A stretch of 64,000 nt of DNA from Bordetella genomosp. 11 (GCF_002261215.1 NZ_NEVS01000002.1:149337-213336); one strand, 5' to 3'. Positions 33,965-43,255 are shown, counted from the stretch's first letter. The notes: generated from the letters alone by a model not told the origin. Numbers and translations: made by a program.

Positions 33965-34936
33965 ATGGTGCTCTACTTGAACGAGTCGGACGTGCGTCAA
34001 CTGCTGACGATGTCCAGGGCGGTCGACGAAGTCGAACGCGCGTTTTCCGCGCATGGCCGCGGCCAGGCTTTCGATGTGCCGCGCCGCCGCACGCGCCAGC
34101 CCGGCGGCCATCTGCACATCCTGCAGGCGGCCGCGCCGGAGATCGGCTACATCGGCTACAAGGCCTATTACAACCGGCCCGGCAAGCCGCTGAATACCCT
34201 GCTGCACATGATGAACTACGAGCAGGGCAATACCGAAGCCATCATCGAATCCGACTGGCTGGGACGCATACGTACCGGGGCGGCGACGGGCGTGGCGGCA
34301 CGCTACCTGGCGCGCCAGGACGCGCGCATCCTGGGCCTGTTCGGCTACGGCCGCCACGCGCGCACGCAGCTGGAAGCCGTGTGCGCCGTGCGGGATATCG
34401 CCGAAGTCAAGGTATTCGGCCGCAACGAAGACGGCGTGCGCGCCTTCTGCGAAGAAATGTCCCAGCGTGTCTCGGCCCGCGTGCGTCCGGCGCAATCGCG
34501 CGAGGAAGCGGTGCGCGGCTCGGACATCATCGTCACCATGACGCGCGCGTCCGAACCTTTGTTCGACGGACGCTGGCTGGAGCCCGGGCAGTTCGTGGCG
34601 GCGACGGGATCCAACGCCCTGGACCGGCGCGAGATCGATACGGAAACCGTGCGGCGCGCCGACCTGATCGTCGTGGATTCGCGCGAGGTCGCGCAAGGCG
34701 AATGCGGCGACCTGCTGCCTGCCTACGAAAACGGCCTGATCTATTGGGAGAACCTGGCCGATATGGGCGGTGTCGTCGCCGGCCGCTGGCCCGGCCGTAC
34801 CTCGGATGCGCAGATCACATTGTTCGAGTCGCACGGCATGGCGGTGCAGGACCTGTACGCGGGCGCCGCGATATTGGCCGCCGCGCGCGAACGCGGCATG
34901 GGCACATCCCTGCCCATGGGGCCGTCCGGACCCTGA
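33965..34936 (+). CDS. Ornithine cyclodeaminase/mu-crystallin family protein
   Basis: A 323-aa NAD(P)-binding protein. Family features are YLNESDVRQLL at the start, GYKAYYNRPG with the conserved Lys (about residue 68), RTGAATGVAARYLA (about 102-115), the Rossmann motif GLFGYGRHARTQLEAV and DSREVAQGECGDLL. Members deaminate ornithine, reduce cyclic imino acids, or act as alanine or ketimine dehydrogenases. AGGAT precedes the start. The next gene, an Ldh-family protein, is also linked in the literature to cyclic imine (piperideine/pyrroline carboxylate) reduction. Confidence 0.9.
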   Translation: MVLYLNESDVRQLLTMSRAVDEVERAFSAHGRGQAFDVPRRRTRQPGGHLHILQAAAPEIGYIGYKAYYNRPGKPLNTLLHMMNYEQGNTEAIIESDWLGRIRTGAATGVAARYLARQDARILGLFGYGRHARTQLEAVCAVRDIAEVKVFGRNEDGVRAFCEEMSQRVSARVRPAQSREEAVRGSDIIVTMTRASEPLFDGRWLEPGQFVAATGSNALDRREIDTETVRRADLIVVDSREVAQGECGDLLPAYENGLIYWENLADMGGVVAGRWPGRTSDAQITLFESHGMAVQDLYAGAAILAAARERGMGTSLPMGPSGP

Positions 34937-34954
34937 CCCGGCACGGTCGGGGAC

Positions 34955-34973
34955 TGATGCGTTCCACGCATCA
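34955..34973. promoter_or_regulatory. Perfect 19-bp palindrome, operator candidate
   Basis: TGATGCGT-TCC-ACGCATCA is a perfect inverted repeat with 3-bp spacer, just after the ornithine cyclodeaminase-like gene and 107 bp before the Ldh-family gene. It is followed by an A/T-rich stretch with no T run, so an operator is more likely than a terminator. Confidence 0.5.
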
Positions 34974-35079
34974 ATTAACCGAATATTTGCGCTTTACCGG
35001 ATAAGCGCGCTTGCGCATCATGCTCGCCGTGCCGCCTGTACGAGGCGGCGCTTCTGCTTTGATTGGGACGAGATGAGCC

Positions 35080-36132
35080 ATGACCGCGCAAGCACAAGAT
35101 AAAACCCTCTTCACCGAGGCGGAACTGACGGACCTGGGAACCCGCGCCTTCGTCGGCCTGGGGCTGCCCGAAGCGGATGCCGCCGAGGTGGCGCGCATCC
35201 TGGTGCTGGCGGACCTGTTCGGCCTGTCCACGCACGGCCTGAGCCGCATCGAATCGTATGGCGACCGTCTGCAAGTGCAGGGCATCAATGCACGCGCCCG
35301 CGTGACCACGCAGGCCGTCGCGCCGGCCCTGCGCCTGGTGGACGGCGACAATGGAGTGGGGCCGCTGGTGGGCATGCACGCGCTGCGCGCCGCGATGGAG
35401 GCGGCCGAATCCTGCGGGGTAGGGGTGGCGTTCGCGCGCGGCAGCAACCATTTCGGTCCGATCTCGCCATACGGCCTGATCGCCGCGCAGGCCGGCTACG
35501 CCAGCATCATCGGCAGCAATGCCACCACCACCATCGCGCCATGGGGCGGCAGCGACGCCCGCCTGGGCAACAGCCCCCTGGGCTTCGGCGTGCCGAATCC
35601 GGGCGGCGATCCTTTCCTGCTGGACATGGCGATGAGCGTCGTGGCGCGCGCCAAGATCCGCAATGCGCTCAAGCGTGGCGAGTCCATACCGGACACCTGG
35701 GCCACCGACGCGGGCGGCCGTCCCACCACCGACCCCAAGGCGGCCCTGGATGGCTTCCTGCTGCCCATCGGCGGCCACAAGGGCTACGGCCTGGCCTTGC
35801 TGGTGGACATGTTCGCCGGCGTGCTGTCCAACGCGGCCTACCTGACGCACGTGAAGTCCTGGGTGGACGCACCGGACGAGCCGCAGAACCTGGGGCATTT
35901 CTTCATTCTGATCGATACCCGCCGCCTGGGGTCCACCCAGTGGCTGACCGACCGGATGAACGATTTCGCCGCCATCCTGCACGACAGCCCGCCTACCGAT
36001 CCGGGGCAGCCCGTCATCGTTCCCGGCGAGATCGAGCTGCGCCGGATGGCGCGCCAGCGCCGGGAAGGTATCGCACTGGACGCCGCCACGGTGGCGCTGC
36101 TGCGCCAGCACGCCGCCAAGGCGCCGGCCTGA
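35080..36132 (+). CDS. Ldh-family (malate/L-lactate dehydrogenase type) oxidoreductase
   Basis: A 350-aa NAD(P)H-dependent 2-keto/2-imino acid reductase of the type-2 malate/lactate dehydrogenase family, which includes delta1-piperideine-2-carboxylate reductase and ureidoglycolate dehydrogenase. Signatures: LADLFGLSTHGLSRI with the catalytic His (about residue 51), ARGSNHFGPISPYGLIA, NSPLGFGVPNP and PIGGHKGYGLALLVD. It lies between the ornithine cyclodeaminase-like gene and a Bug protein gene. The substrate is not determined. Confidence 0.92.
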   Translation: MTAQAQDKTLFTEAELTDLGTRAFVGLGLPEADAAEVARILVLADLFGLSTHGLSRIESYGDRLQVQGINARARVTTQAVAPALRLVDGDNGVGPLVGMHALRAAMEAAESCGVGVAFARGSNHFGPISPYGLIAAQAGYASIIGSNATTTIAPWGGSDARLGNSPLGFGVPNPGGDPFLLDMAMSVVARAKIRNALKRGESIPDTWATDAGGRPTTDPKAALDGFLLPIGGHKGYGLALLVDMFAGVLSNAAYLTHVKSWVDAPDEPQNLGHFFILIDTRRLGSTQWLTDRMNDFAAILHDSPPTDPGQPVIVPGEIELRRMARQRREGIALDAATVALLRQHAAKAPA

Positions 36133-36240
36133 TGGCGCCACGTCAGTAACCGTCAATACGCCGGCCTGAGACCGGCGGCGGGCGGGCTGTAGCGGATTCG
36201 TCGTCCGCCGGCCCGTGCCGCCATGAAAAGGAGAAGACAC

Positions 36241-37215
36241 ATGCGTAAAACCCTGGGATGCCTGGCCTTGTTCGCGCTTGCGTGGGTCAGTGCCGGCGCG
36301 CGCGCCGATACCTACCCGAGCAAGCCCATCCGCGTCATCGTGCCCTATGTCGCGGGCGGCGCGGCCGACATCACCGCGCGCGTCATGGCGCAGAAGATGT
36401 CCATGAGCATGGGCGTCGCGCTGGTGGTCGAGAACAAGCCCGGCGCCAACGGCATGATAGGCACCGACTTCGTCGCCAAGGCCGCGCCGGACGGCTATAC
36501 GCTGCTGCTCGACGCCAGCGGGCCGCTGGTGGTGAATCCTTCCTTGTATGCGCGCAAGACGCCCTACGATCCGCTGAAAGACTTCGCGCCCATATCGCAG
36601 ATCGCCAGCTACCAGTACGTGCTGGTCGTCCCGCAAAAATCCACCATCCGCAGCCTGGACGACCTGGTCGCGCAGGCACGCGCGCATCCGGGACAACTGA
36701 GCTACGGTTCCGCCGGCGTGGGCGCGGGCGGCCATCTGGCCGGCGAGCTGCTGGCCTTGATGACGCATACGCAGATGGTGCATGTGCCGTACAAGGGCAA
36801 CGCGCAGGCCCTGACCGACGTGTTGAGCGGGCAGTTGTCCTTCACCTTCGATACCGTGGTGACATCGGTGCCGCAGATCCAGGCCGGCCGGCTGCGGCCT
36901 TACGCGGTATCGGGACCGCATCGCGCCGCTGTCCTGCCCGATATCCCCACCATGGAAGAGTTGGGCTATAAAGGCTTTTCGATCACCCAGTTCCAGGGAC
37001 TGCTGGCGCCGGCGGGTACCGATCCGCGGATCGTCGCCCGCCTGCACGACGAAGTCGTCAAGGCGTCGCGCGATCCCGACGTGGTGCGCAAGCTGGTCAC
37101 CGAAGGCGGCAACGATATGGTGGCCGGCACGCCGGAGGAATTCGCCGCGCAGATCCGGTCCGACCTGGAGCTCTATCGCAAGCTGATCCAGGAAGCCAAC
37201 ATACCCAAACAATGA
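36241..37215 (+). CDS. Bug/TctC-family periplasmic substrate-binding protein
   Basis: A 324-aa receptor, signal peptide ending near ARADT. Signatures: YPSKPIRVIVPYVAGGAADITAR, VENKPGANGMIGTDFVAKAAPDGYTLLL and VPYKGNAQALTDVLSGQL. ATG 36241 follows AAGGAGA at good spacing. It is followed at once by a metallo-beta-lactamase-fold gene, suggesting one transcript. Confidence 0.93.
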   Translation: MRKTLGCLALFALAWVSAGARADTYPSKPIRVIVPYVAGGAADITARVMAQKMSMSMGVALVVENKPGANGMIGTDFVAKAAPDGYTLLLDASGPLVVNPSLYARKTPYDPLKDFAPISQIASYQYVLVVPQKSTIRSLDDLVAQARAHPGQLSYGSAGVGAGGHLAGELLALMTHTQMVHVPYKGNAQALTDVLSGQLSFTFDTVVTSVPQIQAGRLRPYAVSGPHRAAVLPDIPTMEELGYKGFSITQFQGLLAPAGTDPRIVARLHDEVVKASRDPDVVRKLVTEGGNDMVAGTPEEFAAQIRSDLELYRKLIQEANIPKQ

Positions 37216-37238
37216 CACGCCGGCACGGAGCGCATGAC

Positions 37239-38009
37239 ATGTACCAACTCGATGTCCTGATCAACGGCTATCCCGGGCGCAGCCTGTTCCACGGCAGCCT
37301 GGGCTGGAGCACCACCACGCTTTTGCGCGGCGAAGGCCGCAATATCCTCGTGGACGTAGGGGCTTTCGGCGCGCGCCATCTGCTGAAGAAGCAGTTGACC
37401 GAACTGCGCATGAACGCCGCCGATATCACCGACGTGGTGTTGACGCACGCCCACTACGATCATTCGGTCAACTTCACCCTGTTTCCCAATGCCACGGTGT
37501 GGATCGGCGACCGCGAGCTGGAATGGGCCGCGGCGCAGCCGCCCGGCTTCGATCCGCTGCCGGAGCTGTACGTGCGCGAGCTCACGGTGTCGCCGCGGGT
37601 GCGGCGCATCGCCGACGGCGAACGGTTCCTGCCGGGCTTCACCGCCATCGTCGCGCCGGGCCATACGCCAGGCCATCTGCTGTTCACCGTGTCCGGCGCG
37701 GCGCAGCCGCTGCTGTTCACCGGCGATGCCGCGAAAAACCGTGCCGAGCTTCTCAGCATGACGGTCAACGATACCTACGACATGCCGACCAGCCGCGCGA
37801 CGCTGGAGCTGATCTGGGCGACCTGGCGGCGGCAGCCGGATACCTTGCTGATTCCCGGACACGATCTGTGCATGCGGCTGGACGACAAGGGCGAGCCCGT
37901 CTATGTCGGCGAGCGGCGCGCCGCCATGAATGCCTGGTTCGGCGAAAACCTGGAACCGACCGTTATCGATCTATGCTGCGGCGGCGAGACGGCCCGCTAC
38001 AGCGCCTGA
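37239..38009 (+). CDS. Metallo-beta-lactamase-fold hydrolase
   Basis: A 256-aa cytosolic MBL-fold protein. The metal motif HxHxDH is THAHYDH (about residues 75-81), with further ligands in APGHTPGH, TGDAAKN and IPGHD. Such proteins include lactonases and glyoxalase II-like hydrolases; the family here resembles N-acyl homoserine lactonase-type or unassigned MBL enzymes of catabolic clusters. ATG 37239 has GGAG upstream; ATG 37212, which overlaps the Bug stop, is an alternative. Confidence 0.87.
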   Translation: MYQLDVLINGYPGRSLFHGSLGWSTTTLLRGEGRNILVDVGAFGARHLLKKQLTELRMNAADITDVVLTHAHYDHSVNFTLFPNATVWIGDRELEWAAAQPPGFDPLPELYVRELTVSPRVRRIADGERFLPGFTAIVAPGHTPGHLLFTVSGAAQPLLFTGDAAKNRAELLSMTVNDTYDMPTSRATLELIWATWRRQPDTLLIPGHDLCMRLDDKGEPVYVGERRAAMNAWFGENLEPTVIDLCCGGETARYSA

Positions 38010-38057
38010 TCCCGATGCCCGCGCCCCCGCGCCGGCTTCCTACACGAGAGACTCGAC

Positions 38058-38795
38058 ATGTCGCTTGATCCGCAAGTCCTTGCCAAATTCATTCCCACCG
38101 GCCGCCTGCGCGCGTCCATCAACGTCGGCAATCCCATCCTGGCGCGCCGCGACGACGGCCCGGGCGGTGCGGCCGGCGTGTCCGTCGACCTGGCGCGCGC
38201 CTTCGCCAAGCGCCTGGGCGTGGAGCTGGAACTGGTGGTCTTCGATAGCGCCGGCAAATCGGTAGACGCGGTGACGGCCGAGCAGGCGGACATCGGCTTT
38301 TTCGCCATCGATCCGGTGCGCGGCGCCGGTATCAATTTCACCGACGCCTATGTGCTTATCGAAGGCGCCTACCTGGTGCGCGAAGACTCGCCGCTGCGCG
38401 AGCGCGCGGAGGTAGACCGTCCCGGCATCCGCGTCACGGTGGGCAAAGGCAGCGCGTATGACCTGTACCTGACGCGCGAACTGAAGCAGGCTGAAATCGT
38501 GCGCGCGCCCACGTCGCCGGCGGTGGTCGATTTCTTCGTTGCCGAAAAGACCGAGGTCGCGGCCGGCGTGAAGCAGCAGCTGGAAGCCGATATGCAGCGC
38601 GTCCCGGGGCTGCGCCTGCTGCCGGGCAGCTTCATGGTGATCCGCCAGGCGATGGGCATGCCCAAGGGCCGTGGCGATGCCGCGGCCAATGAACTGCGCG
38701 CCTTCGTCGAGGAAATGAAAGCCAGCGGTTTCGTGGCCGAGGCCCTGAAGCGCCACCGCATCGAAGGCGCCGCCGTGGCTCCCGCCGCGGCCTGA
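38058..38795 (+). CDS. Amino-acid-type solute-binding fold protein lacking a signal peptide
   Basis: A 245-aa protein of the SBP_bac_3 fold (polar amino acid receptors): GRLRASINVGNPI, GVSVDLARAFAKRLGVELELVVFD, EQADIGFFAIDPVRGAGINFTDAYV and GIRVTVGKGSAYDLYL. It begins MSLDPQVLAKF with no hydrophobic leader, so it is probably cytosolic, and no permease or ATPase gene is nearby. It may have an enzymatic role, as in the cyclohexadienyl dehydratase branch of this fold, or a sensory role. The start at 38058 follows GAGAGACT. Confidence 0.85.
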   Translation: MSLDPQVLAKFIPTGRLRASINVGNPILARRDDGPGGAAGVSVDLARAFAKRLGVELELVVFDSAGKSVDAVTAEQADIGFFAIDPVRGAGINFTDAYVLIEGAYLVREDSPLRERAEVDRPGIRVTVGKGSAYDLYLTRELKQAEIVRAPTSPAVVDFFVAEKTEVAAGVKQQLEADMQRVPGLRLLPGSFMVIRQAMGMPKGRGDAAANELRAFVEEMKASGFVAEALKRHRIEGAAVAPAAA

Positions 38796-38854
38796 AGATC
38801 GCGCGCCCGCGATGTACGTACGGCCGGCGGGACGCCGATCCCGCCGGCGTTCGC

Positions 38855-39745
38855 CTAGCGCCGCGGCGCGGGCGCTTGCACCACCTGCGCGATGAAGGCA
38901 TCCAGCGCCGGATTGTCGTGCCGCTCGCGCCACGCGAGGTACATCTCGGCGTAAAGCTTGTTGCGCGCCAGTGGCAGGAACGATACCCCGTCCAGGCGCA
39001 GTTCGCGCGCCGAGCCGGGCACCAGCCCGACGCCCAGCCCCGCGCGCACCAATCCCAGCAAGGTATGCGTCTGGCCGGCGTGCTGGACATAGTCCGGCTC
39101 GACGCCGGCCGCGCCCAGCGCGGCGGCAATCCGCTCGTAGAAATACTTGCCCTCGCTGGGCGCGTAGGCAACGAAGGGCTGGCGATGCAGGCTGCGCAGC
39201 GGCACGGCCTCGTACGCCAGCAGCGGCGAGTGGCGCGGGACCGCCAGCACCATGGGTTCGCGCTCGATCAGGCGATGCGCCAGGCCGTCCTGCCGGGGCA
39301 GGTGGCGCGCCAGCATGGCGTCCAGTTCGCCAGCCACCAGCAGCCGGCCCAGGTCCGTGGAGACGCGCTCGCGCAATTCGATGTCGACGTCGGGCAGCAG
39401 TTTGCGCGCTTTCATGACCCAGTCCGGCATCAGGCGGTAGGCCGCCACCGCGGTGAATCCCAGCGTGATATGCCCGGCCTCGCCGCCGGAGGCGCGGCGT
39501 GCGCTGGATGCCGCGCGCGCCGAATACGCCAGCAGATGGCGCGCGTCGCGCAGGAAGCGTTGGCCCGCGGAGGTCAGGTTGACCACGCGGCTGCTGCGTT
39601 CCAGCAGCATCACGCCAAGCGCCTGCTCCAGCAGCCGGATCTGCCGGCTGAGCGGCGGCTGGGTCATGCACAGGCGCGCGGCGGCACGGCCGAAATGCAG
39701 CTCTTCCGCGACGGCGACGAAACACTCGAGTTGGCGCAGGTCCAT
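38855..39745 (-). CDS. LysR-family transcriptional regulator
   Basis: A 296-aa regulator with N-terminal HTH (MDLRQLECFVAVAEELHFGRAAARLCMTQPPLSRQIRLLE) and a C-terminal periplasmic-binding-like effector domain. Divergent from the Bug protein gene at 39977, which it probably controls, together with the downstream hydroxyacid dehydrogenase. It converges on the 38058 gene. Confidence 0.92.
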   Translation of the reverse strand: MDLRQLECFVAVAEELHFGRAAARLCMTQPPLSRQIRLLEQALGVMLLERSSRVVNLTSAGQRFLRDARHLLAYSARAASSARRASGGEAGHITLGFTAVAAYRLMPDWVMKARKLLPDVDIELRERVSTDLGRLLVAGELDAMLARHLPRQDGLAHRLIEREPMVLAVPRHSPLLAYEAVPLRSLHRQPFVAYAPSEGKYFYERIAAALGAAGVEPDYVQHAGQTHTLLGLVRAGLGVGLVPGSARELRLDGVSFLPLARNKLYAEMYLAWRERHDNPALDAFIAQVVQAPAPRR

Positions 39746-39976
39746 CGATATAAGAATTGTATTGATCCTTGCTATTTATAGCTTGATCGCGCGGATAGCG
39801 GAAATCGTCCCTATACTCCAGGCCTCGACCACGCATCGGCCCGCGGTCCTTCATCCGGAAGGCAGGCCTGGCGGGACGTACCGGCGCAGACCGGATGCCC
39901 TCCAGGTACGGCACGCCATGGGCGCCAGCCCGGGCGCGCTGCCCGCGTCGCCGTGCGCATCGACGAGGAGACGACA
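39746..39976. promoter_or_regulatory. Divergent promoter region, LysR operator candidates
   Basis: The 231-bp gap between the LysR gene and the Bug gene begins with a markedly A/T-rich 40 bp (39748-39787). It contains the inverted repeat GCTAT-TT-ATAGC (39771-39782) flanked by TTGATC on both sides, a T-N11-A-like arrangement typical of LysR sites. No other gene is seen in it. Confidence 0.4.
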
Positions 39977-40969
39977 ATGAAGACCCATCCCATGGCGCGC
40001 CTGCGTGCGCGCTTGCTGACGGCCGCCTTCGCGCTGACCGCGATCCTGCCGGGTGCCGGCCGTGCCGCCGACGATTTTCCCTCCCGTCCCATCAGCCTGA
40101 TCGTGCCGTTTTCGCCGGGCGGGGGCACGGATATTTCGGCGCGCCTGCTGGCCTCGGCACTGGGCCAGCACATGAATGCTTCCGTGGTGGTGGACAACCG
40201 GCCGGGCGCGGGCGGGCAGATCGCCGCCGACCTGGTGGCACGCGCGGCGCCGGACGGCTACACGCTGCTGTTCGCCAATTCCGGCATGCTGGCGATCAAT
40301 CCCTGGCTGTACAAGCTGCACAGCGATCCGGCCAAGGCCTTCGTTCCCGTGTCGATGTTTTCCGATTTGCCCTTCGTCCTGGTGGTGCCGACCGCGCTGC
40401 AGGCCAAGTCCGTCGGGGAACTCGTCGCGATGGCCCGGTCGCAGCCAGGCGCGCATACCTTTGCCAGTTCGGGTACCGGCGGCGCGCCTCACCTGGCAGG
40501 AGAAATTTTCCAGCAGGCCACCGGTGTGCAGCTGACCCACGTGCCCTACAAGGGCGGCGGACCGGCCATGACGGATCTGATGGCCGGCCGCGTCGACATG
40601 CTGTTCGCATCGGTGCTGGAGACGGTCACGTATGTGAATGCCGGCAAACTGCGCGCGCTGGCGGTGACCGGCCCGGCGCGATCGCCGGTCATGCCGGACG
40701 TTCCCACGCTGGACGAAGCGGGCGTGCACAATGCGCAGACGGGCTCATGGACCGCCGTGCTGGCGCCCGCGGGGACGCCGCAGGCCATCGTGGATAAACT
40801 GTCGCTGGCCATACGCCAGGTGGCCGCCTTGCCGGACGTCAAGGAAAAGCTGGTCTCGCAAGGCGCGGTGCCGCACGGTTCCACGCCCCAGGAACTGGCC
40901 GAGCTTGCCGCTCGCGAACGCGCGCGCTATGGCGATATCATCAAACAACGCAATCTGCACGTCGATTAG
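39977..40969 (+). CDS. Bug/TctC-family periplasmic substrate-binding protein
   Basis: A 330-aa receptor with a long signal peptide ending near GRAAD. Signatures: FPSRPISLIVPFSPGGGTDISAR, VDNRPGAGGQIAADLVARAAPDGYTLLF and VPYKGGGPAMTDLMAGRVD. ATG 39977 follows GAGGAGA. It is divergent from a LysR gene and followed after 55 bp by a D-2-hydroxyacid dehydrogenase gene. Confidence 0.93.
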   Translation: MKTHPMARLRARLLTAAFALTAILPGAGRAADDFPSRPISLIVPFSPGGGTDISARLLASALGQHMNASVVVDNRPGAGGQIAADLVARAAPDGYTLLFANSGMLAINPWLYKLHSDPAKAFVPVSMFSDLPFVLVVPTALQAKSVGELVAMARSQPGAHTFASSGTGGAPHLAGEIFQQATGVQLTHVPYKGGGPAMTDLMAGRVDMLFASVLETVTYVNAGKLRALAVTGPARSPVMPDVPTLDEAGVHNAQTGSWTAVLAPAGTPQAIVDKLSLAIRQVAALPDVKEKLVSQGAVPHGSTPQELAELAARERARYGDIIKQRNLHVD

Positions 40970-41024
40970 GAACCTGCGAGGCCGGGGCCGATCCGCGGCA
41001 ATGCTTCACGGCGCCATCCCTACC

Positions 41025-41984
41025 ATGCACACCGATACCCACGACACCGAACTCCTGATGGCCGGCCCCTTGCTGCCGCAGCTCATGGCCCGCATCGAGG
41101 CGAAGTACCGCGTGCACCGCTGGTGGGAAATCGCCGACCGCGCCGCCTTCCTGGCCCGGCACGGGTCCTCCATACGGGGCATCGCCACCAGCGGCCGCTA
41201 CGGCGCGACCGGCGAAATGATCCGGTCCTTGCCGGCCCTGGAGGTGATCGTCAGCTTCGGCGTGGGCGTGGATCCCATCGATATGGAGGCGGCGCGCGAA
41301 CGCGATGTCGTCGTGGCCAACACGCCCGGCGTGCTGGACGATTGTGTCGCCGATACGGCGCTGGCGCTGATGCTGGCCGTCTCGAGGCGCATCTGCGAAC
41401 TGGACCGCTTCGTGCGCGCCGGCCGCTGGAAGAACGAAACCCCGCCCCTGGGGCGCAAGCTCGGCGGCCGCCGCTGCGGCATCCTGGGGCTGGGCAATAT
41501 CGGCCGGCAGATCGCGCGGCGCGCCGAAGCCTTCGGGATGGACATCGCCTATCACAACCGGTCGCCGCGCGGCGACGTGCCGGCGCATTACCGCTATTGC
41601 GCGGACGTGCATGCGCTGGCGCGGGAAAGCGACATCCTGGTGTTGTCGCTGCCCGGGGGCGGTGCGACGCGCGGCCTCATCGACGAAGGCGTCATCGATG
41701 CCTTGGGCGCGCAGGGCATCCTGGTCAACGTGTCGCGCGGCAGCGTGGTGGACCAGGAGGCGCTGGTCCGCGCTCTGCGCGAAGGCCGGCTGGCCGGCGC
41801 GGGACTGGATGTCTTCGAAAACGAACCGGAGGTGCCGGCGGAGCTCTGCGCCATGGAGCAGGTCGTGCTGTCGCCGCATATCGGCAGCAGCACGGTCGAA
41901 ACGCGGCAGGCCATGGCCGACCTGGTCTTCTCCAACCTGGAAGGATGGTTCGAACAGCGCCGGGTGCTGACGCCCGTGGCCTGA
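41025..41984 (+). CDS. D-2-hydroxyacid dehydrogenase (GhrB/hydroxypyruvate reductase-like)
   Basis: A 319-aa NAD(P)-dependent dehydrogenase that should reduce glyoxylate, hydroxypyruvate or another 2-keto acid. NAD motif GLGNIGRQIARR (about residues 145-156). Catalytic Arg in NVSRGSVVDQ, Glu in DVFENEPEVP and His in LSPHIGSST complete the expected triad. ATG 41025 gives the family-typical start; ATG 41001 is an in-frame alternative, and neither has a clear ribosome site. Confidence 0.92.
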   Translation: MHTDTHDTELLMAGPLLPQLMARIEAKYRVHRWWEIADRAAFLARHGSSIRGIATSGRYGATGEMIRSLPALEVIVSFGVGVDPIDMEAARERDVVVANTPGVLDDCVADTALALMLAVSRRICELDRFVRAGRWKNETPPLGRKLGGRRCGILGLGNIGRQIARRAEAFGMDIAYHNRSPRGDVPAHYRYCADVHALARESDILVLSLPGGGATRGLIDEGVIDALGAQGILVNVSRGSVVDQEALVRALREGRLAGAGLDVFENEPEVPAELCAMEQVVLSPHIGSSTVETRQAMADLVFSNLEGWFEQRRVLTPVA

Positions 41985-41985
41985 G

Positions 41986-43245
41986 TCAGGCCGACGCGTT
42001 GCTGCGGGCTTCTCCCAGCATGGCATCCGCGATACGCGCCGCCGTGCTGACAGAGTCCGTCAGGCCCAGGTGGCCGTGTCCCGTGGCCAGCCATAAGCCG
42101 GCCCGCCCCTGGACTTCGCCGATCACCGGCACCGAATCCGGCATGCACGGCCGATGCCCCATCCACTGAGTGGGGGCTGCCTCGCCGATGCCTTCGAAGG
42201 TCTCGCGCGCGATGTGCTCCAGCATTTGCGCGCGCCGCGGGTCCGGCGCGCGCGACAGCCCGGCGATTTCCACCGTCCCGCCCACACGCAGCCCTTCCTC
42301 CATCGGCGTCACGAACACTTTGCGGTCCGCCAGGACCACCGTGCGCGAGACCGTTGCCGACGCTCCCTGGAATTGCACGTGGTAGCCGCGCTGGCTTTCC
42401 AGCTGTAGCGGCACGCCCAGGGGCCGCAGCAGCCGGGGCGTCCAGGCGCCGGCGGCGACGACGACGTGCCGGAAATCGCGGCGCGCGCCATCGACCGTCA
42501 CGGCCCAGCCCGCGCCGGAGCGTTCCGGCGTGGCCGCTTGTCCGCGCAGCAGCTCGCCGCCGCGCGCGACATAGGCGCGCGCGACCGCTTGCACGTAGCG
42601 GAAGGGATTCAGGATCGTGACGTGGTCGGCCAGGAACATGCCGATGCGGTAGCGCGCGCCGACCGCGGGTTCGAGGCTCAGGATGCCCTGGCGGTCCAGC
42701 CGTTCGAACCGGTAACCGTACTGTTCGCGCAGGCGCCAGCCGCCGGCATCCTTTGCCAGCGCCGCCTCATCGGGATAAAGGTGCAGGTGGCCGCGCTGCA
42801 GCACGAGCTCCGGCACGCCGATCTCGCGCGCCAGCGCCAGATGGCGCTGCGCCGCGTCCGCGTGCAGGGCGGCCAGCCGCCGTGCCGCGTCGGCGACGGC
42901 CTCGGCCCGCGAGGCGGCGACGAATCGCAGCAGCCAGGGCAGGGCGCGCGGAAGATAGGCCAACGACAGGCGCAGCGGGCTTTTGGGATCCAACAGCATG
43001 CCGGGCACGGTTTTCAGGATACCGGGCATGGCCAGCGGCGCCACGGAACCCGAGCTGATCGCGCCGGAATTGCCATAGCTGCATCCGCTGCCCGGTTCGG
43101 CGGGGTCGATCAACGTTACCTGGGCGCCGCGCCGCTGCAGCGTATACGCCGTGACGGCGCCCACCACGCCGGCGCCAATGACGGCGACCCGCATGCCGGC
43201 GCGTGTACTTCCCGCGCCGTCATAGATTCCACTTGTGTCGCGCAT
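41986..43245 (-). CDS. FAD-dependent D-amino acid oxidoreductase (DadA family)
   Basis: A 419-aa DAO-type flavoprotein: FAD motif VAVIGAGVVGAVTAYTLQRRGAQVTLID near the N terminus, GSGCSYGNSGAIS, VVAAGAWTPRLL and the C-terminal WMGHRPCMPDSVPVIGE followed by GHGHLGLT. It should oxidise a D-amino acid or imino acid to the keto acid, passing electrons to the respiratory chain. ATG 43245 is chosen because AGGGTC precedes it; ATG 43194 begins directly at the FAD motif. It lies just downstream of a GNAT gene (10 bp), probably co-transcribed. Confidence 0.9.
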   Translation of the reverse strand: MRDTSGIYDGAGSTRAGMRVAVIGAGVVGAVTAYTLQRRGAQVTLIDPAEPGSGCSYGNSGAISSGSVAPLAMPGILKTVPGMLLDPKSPLRLSLAYLPRALPWLLRFVAASRAEAVADAARRLAALHADAAQRHLALAREIGVPELVLQRGHLHLYPDEAALAKDAGGWRLREQYGYRFERLDRQGILSLEPAVGARYRIGMFLADHVTILNPFRYVQAVARAYVARGGELLRGQAATPERSGAGWAVTVDGARRDFRHVVVAAGAWTPRLLRPLGVPLQLESQRGYHVQFQGASATVSRTVVLADRKVFVTPMEEGLRVGGTVEIAGLSRAPDPRRAQMLEHIARETFEGIGEAAPTQWMGHRPCMPDSVPVIGEVQGRAGLWLATGHGHLGLTDSVSTAARIADAMLGEARSNASA

Positions 43246-43255
43246 CGTGCAGACC

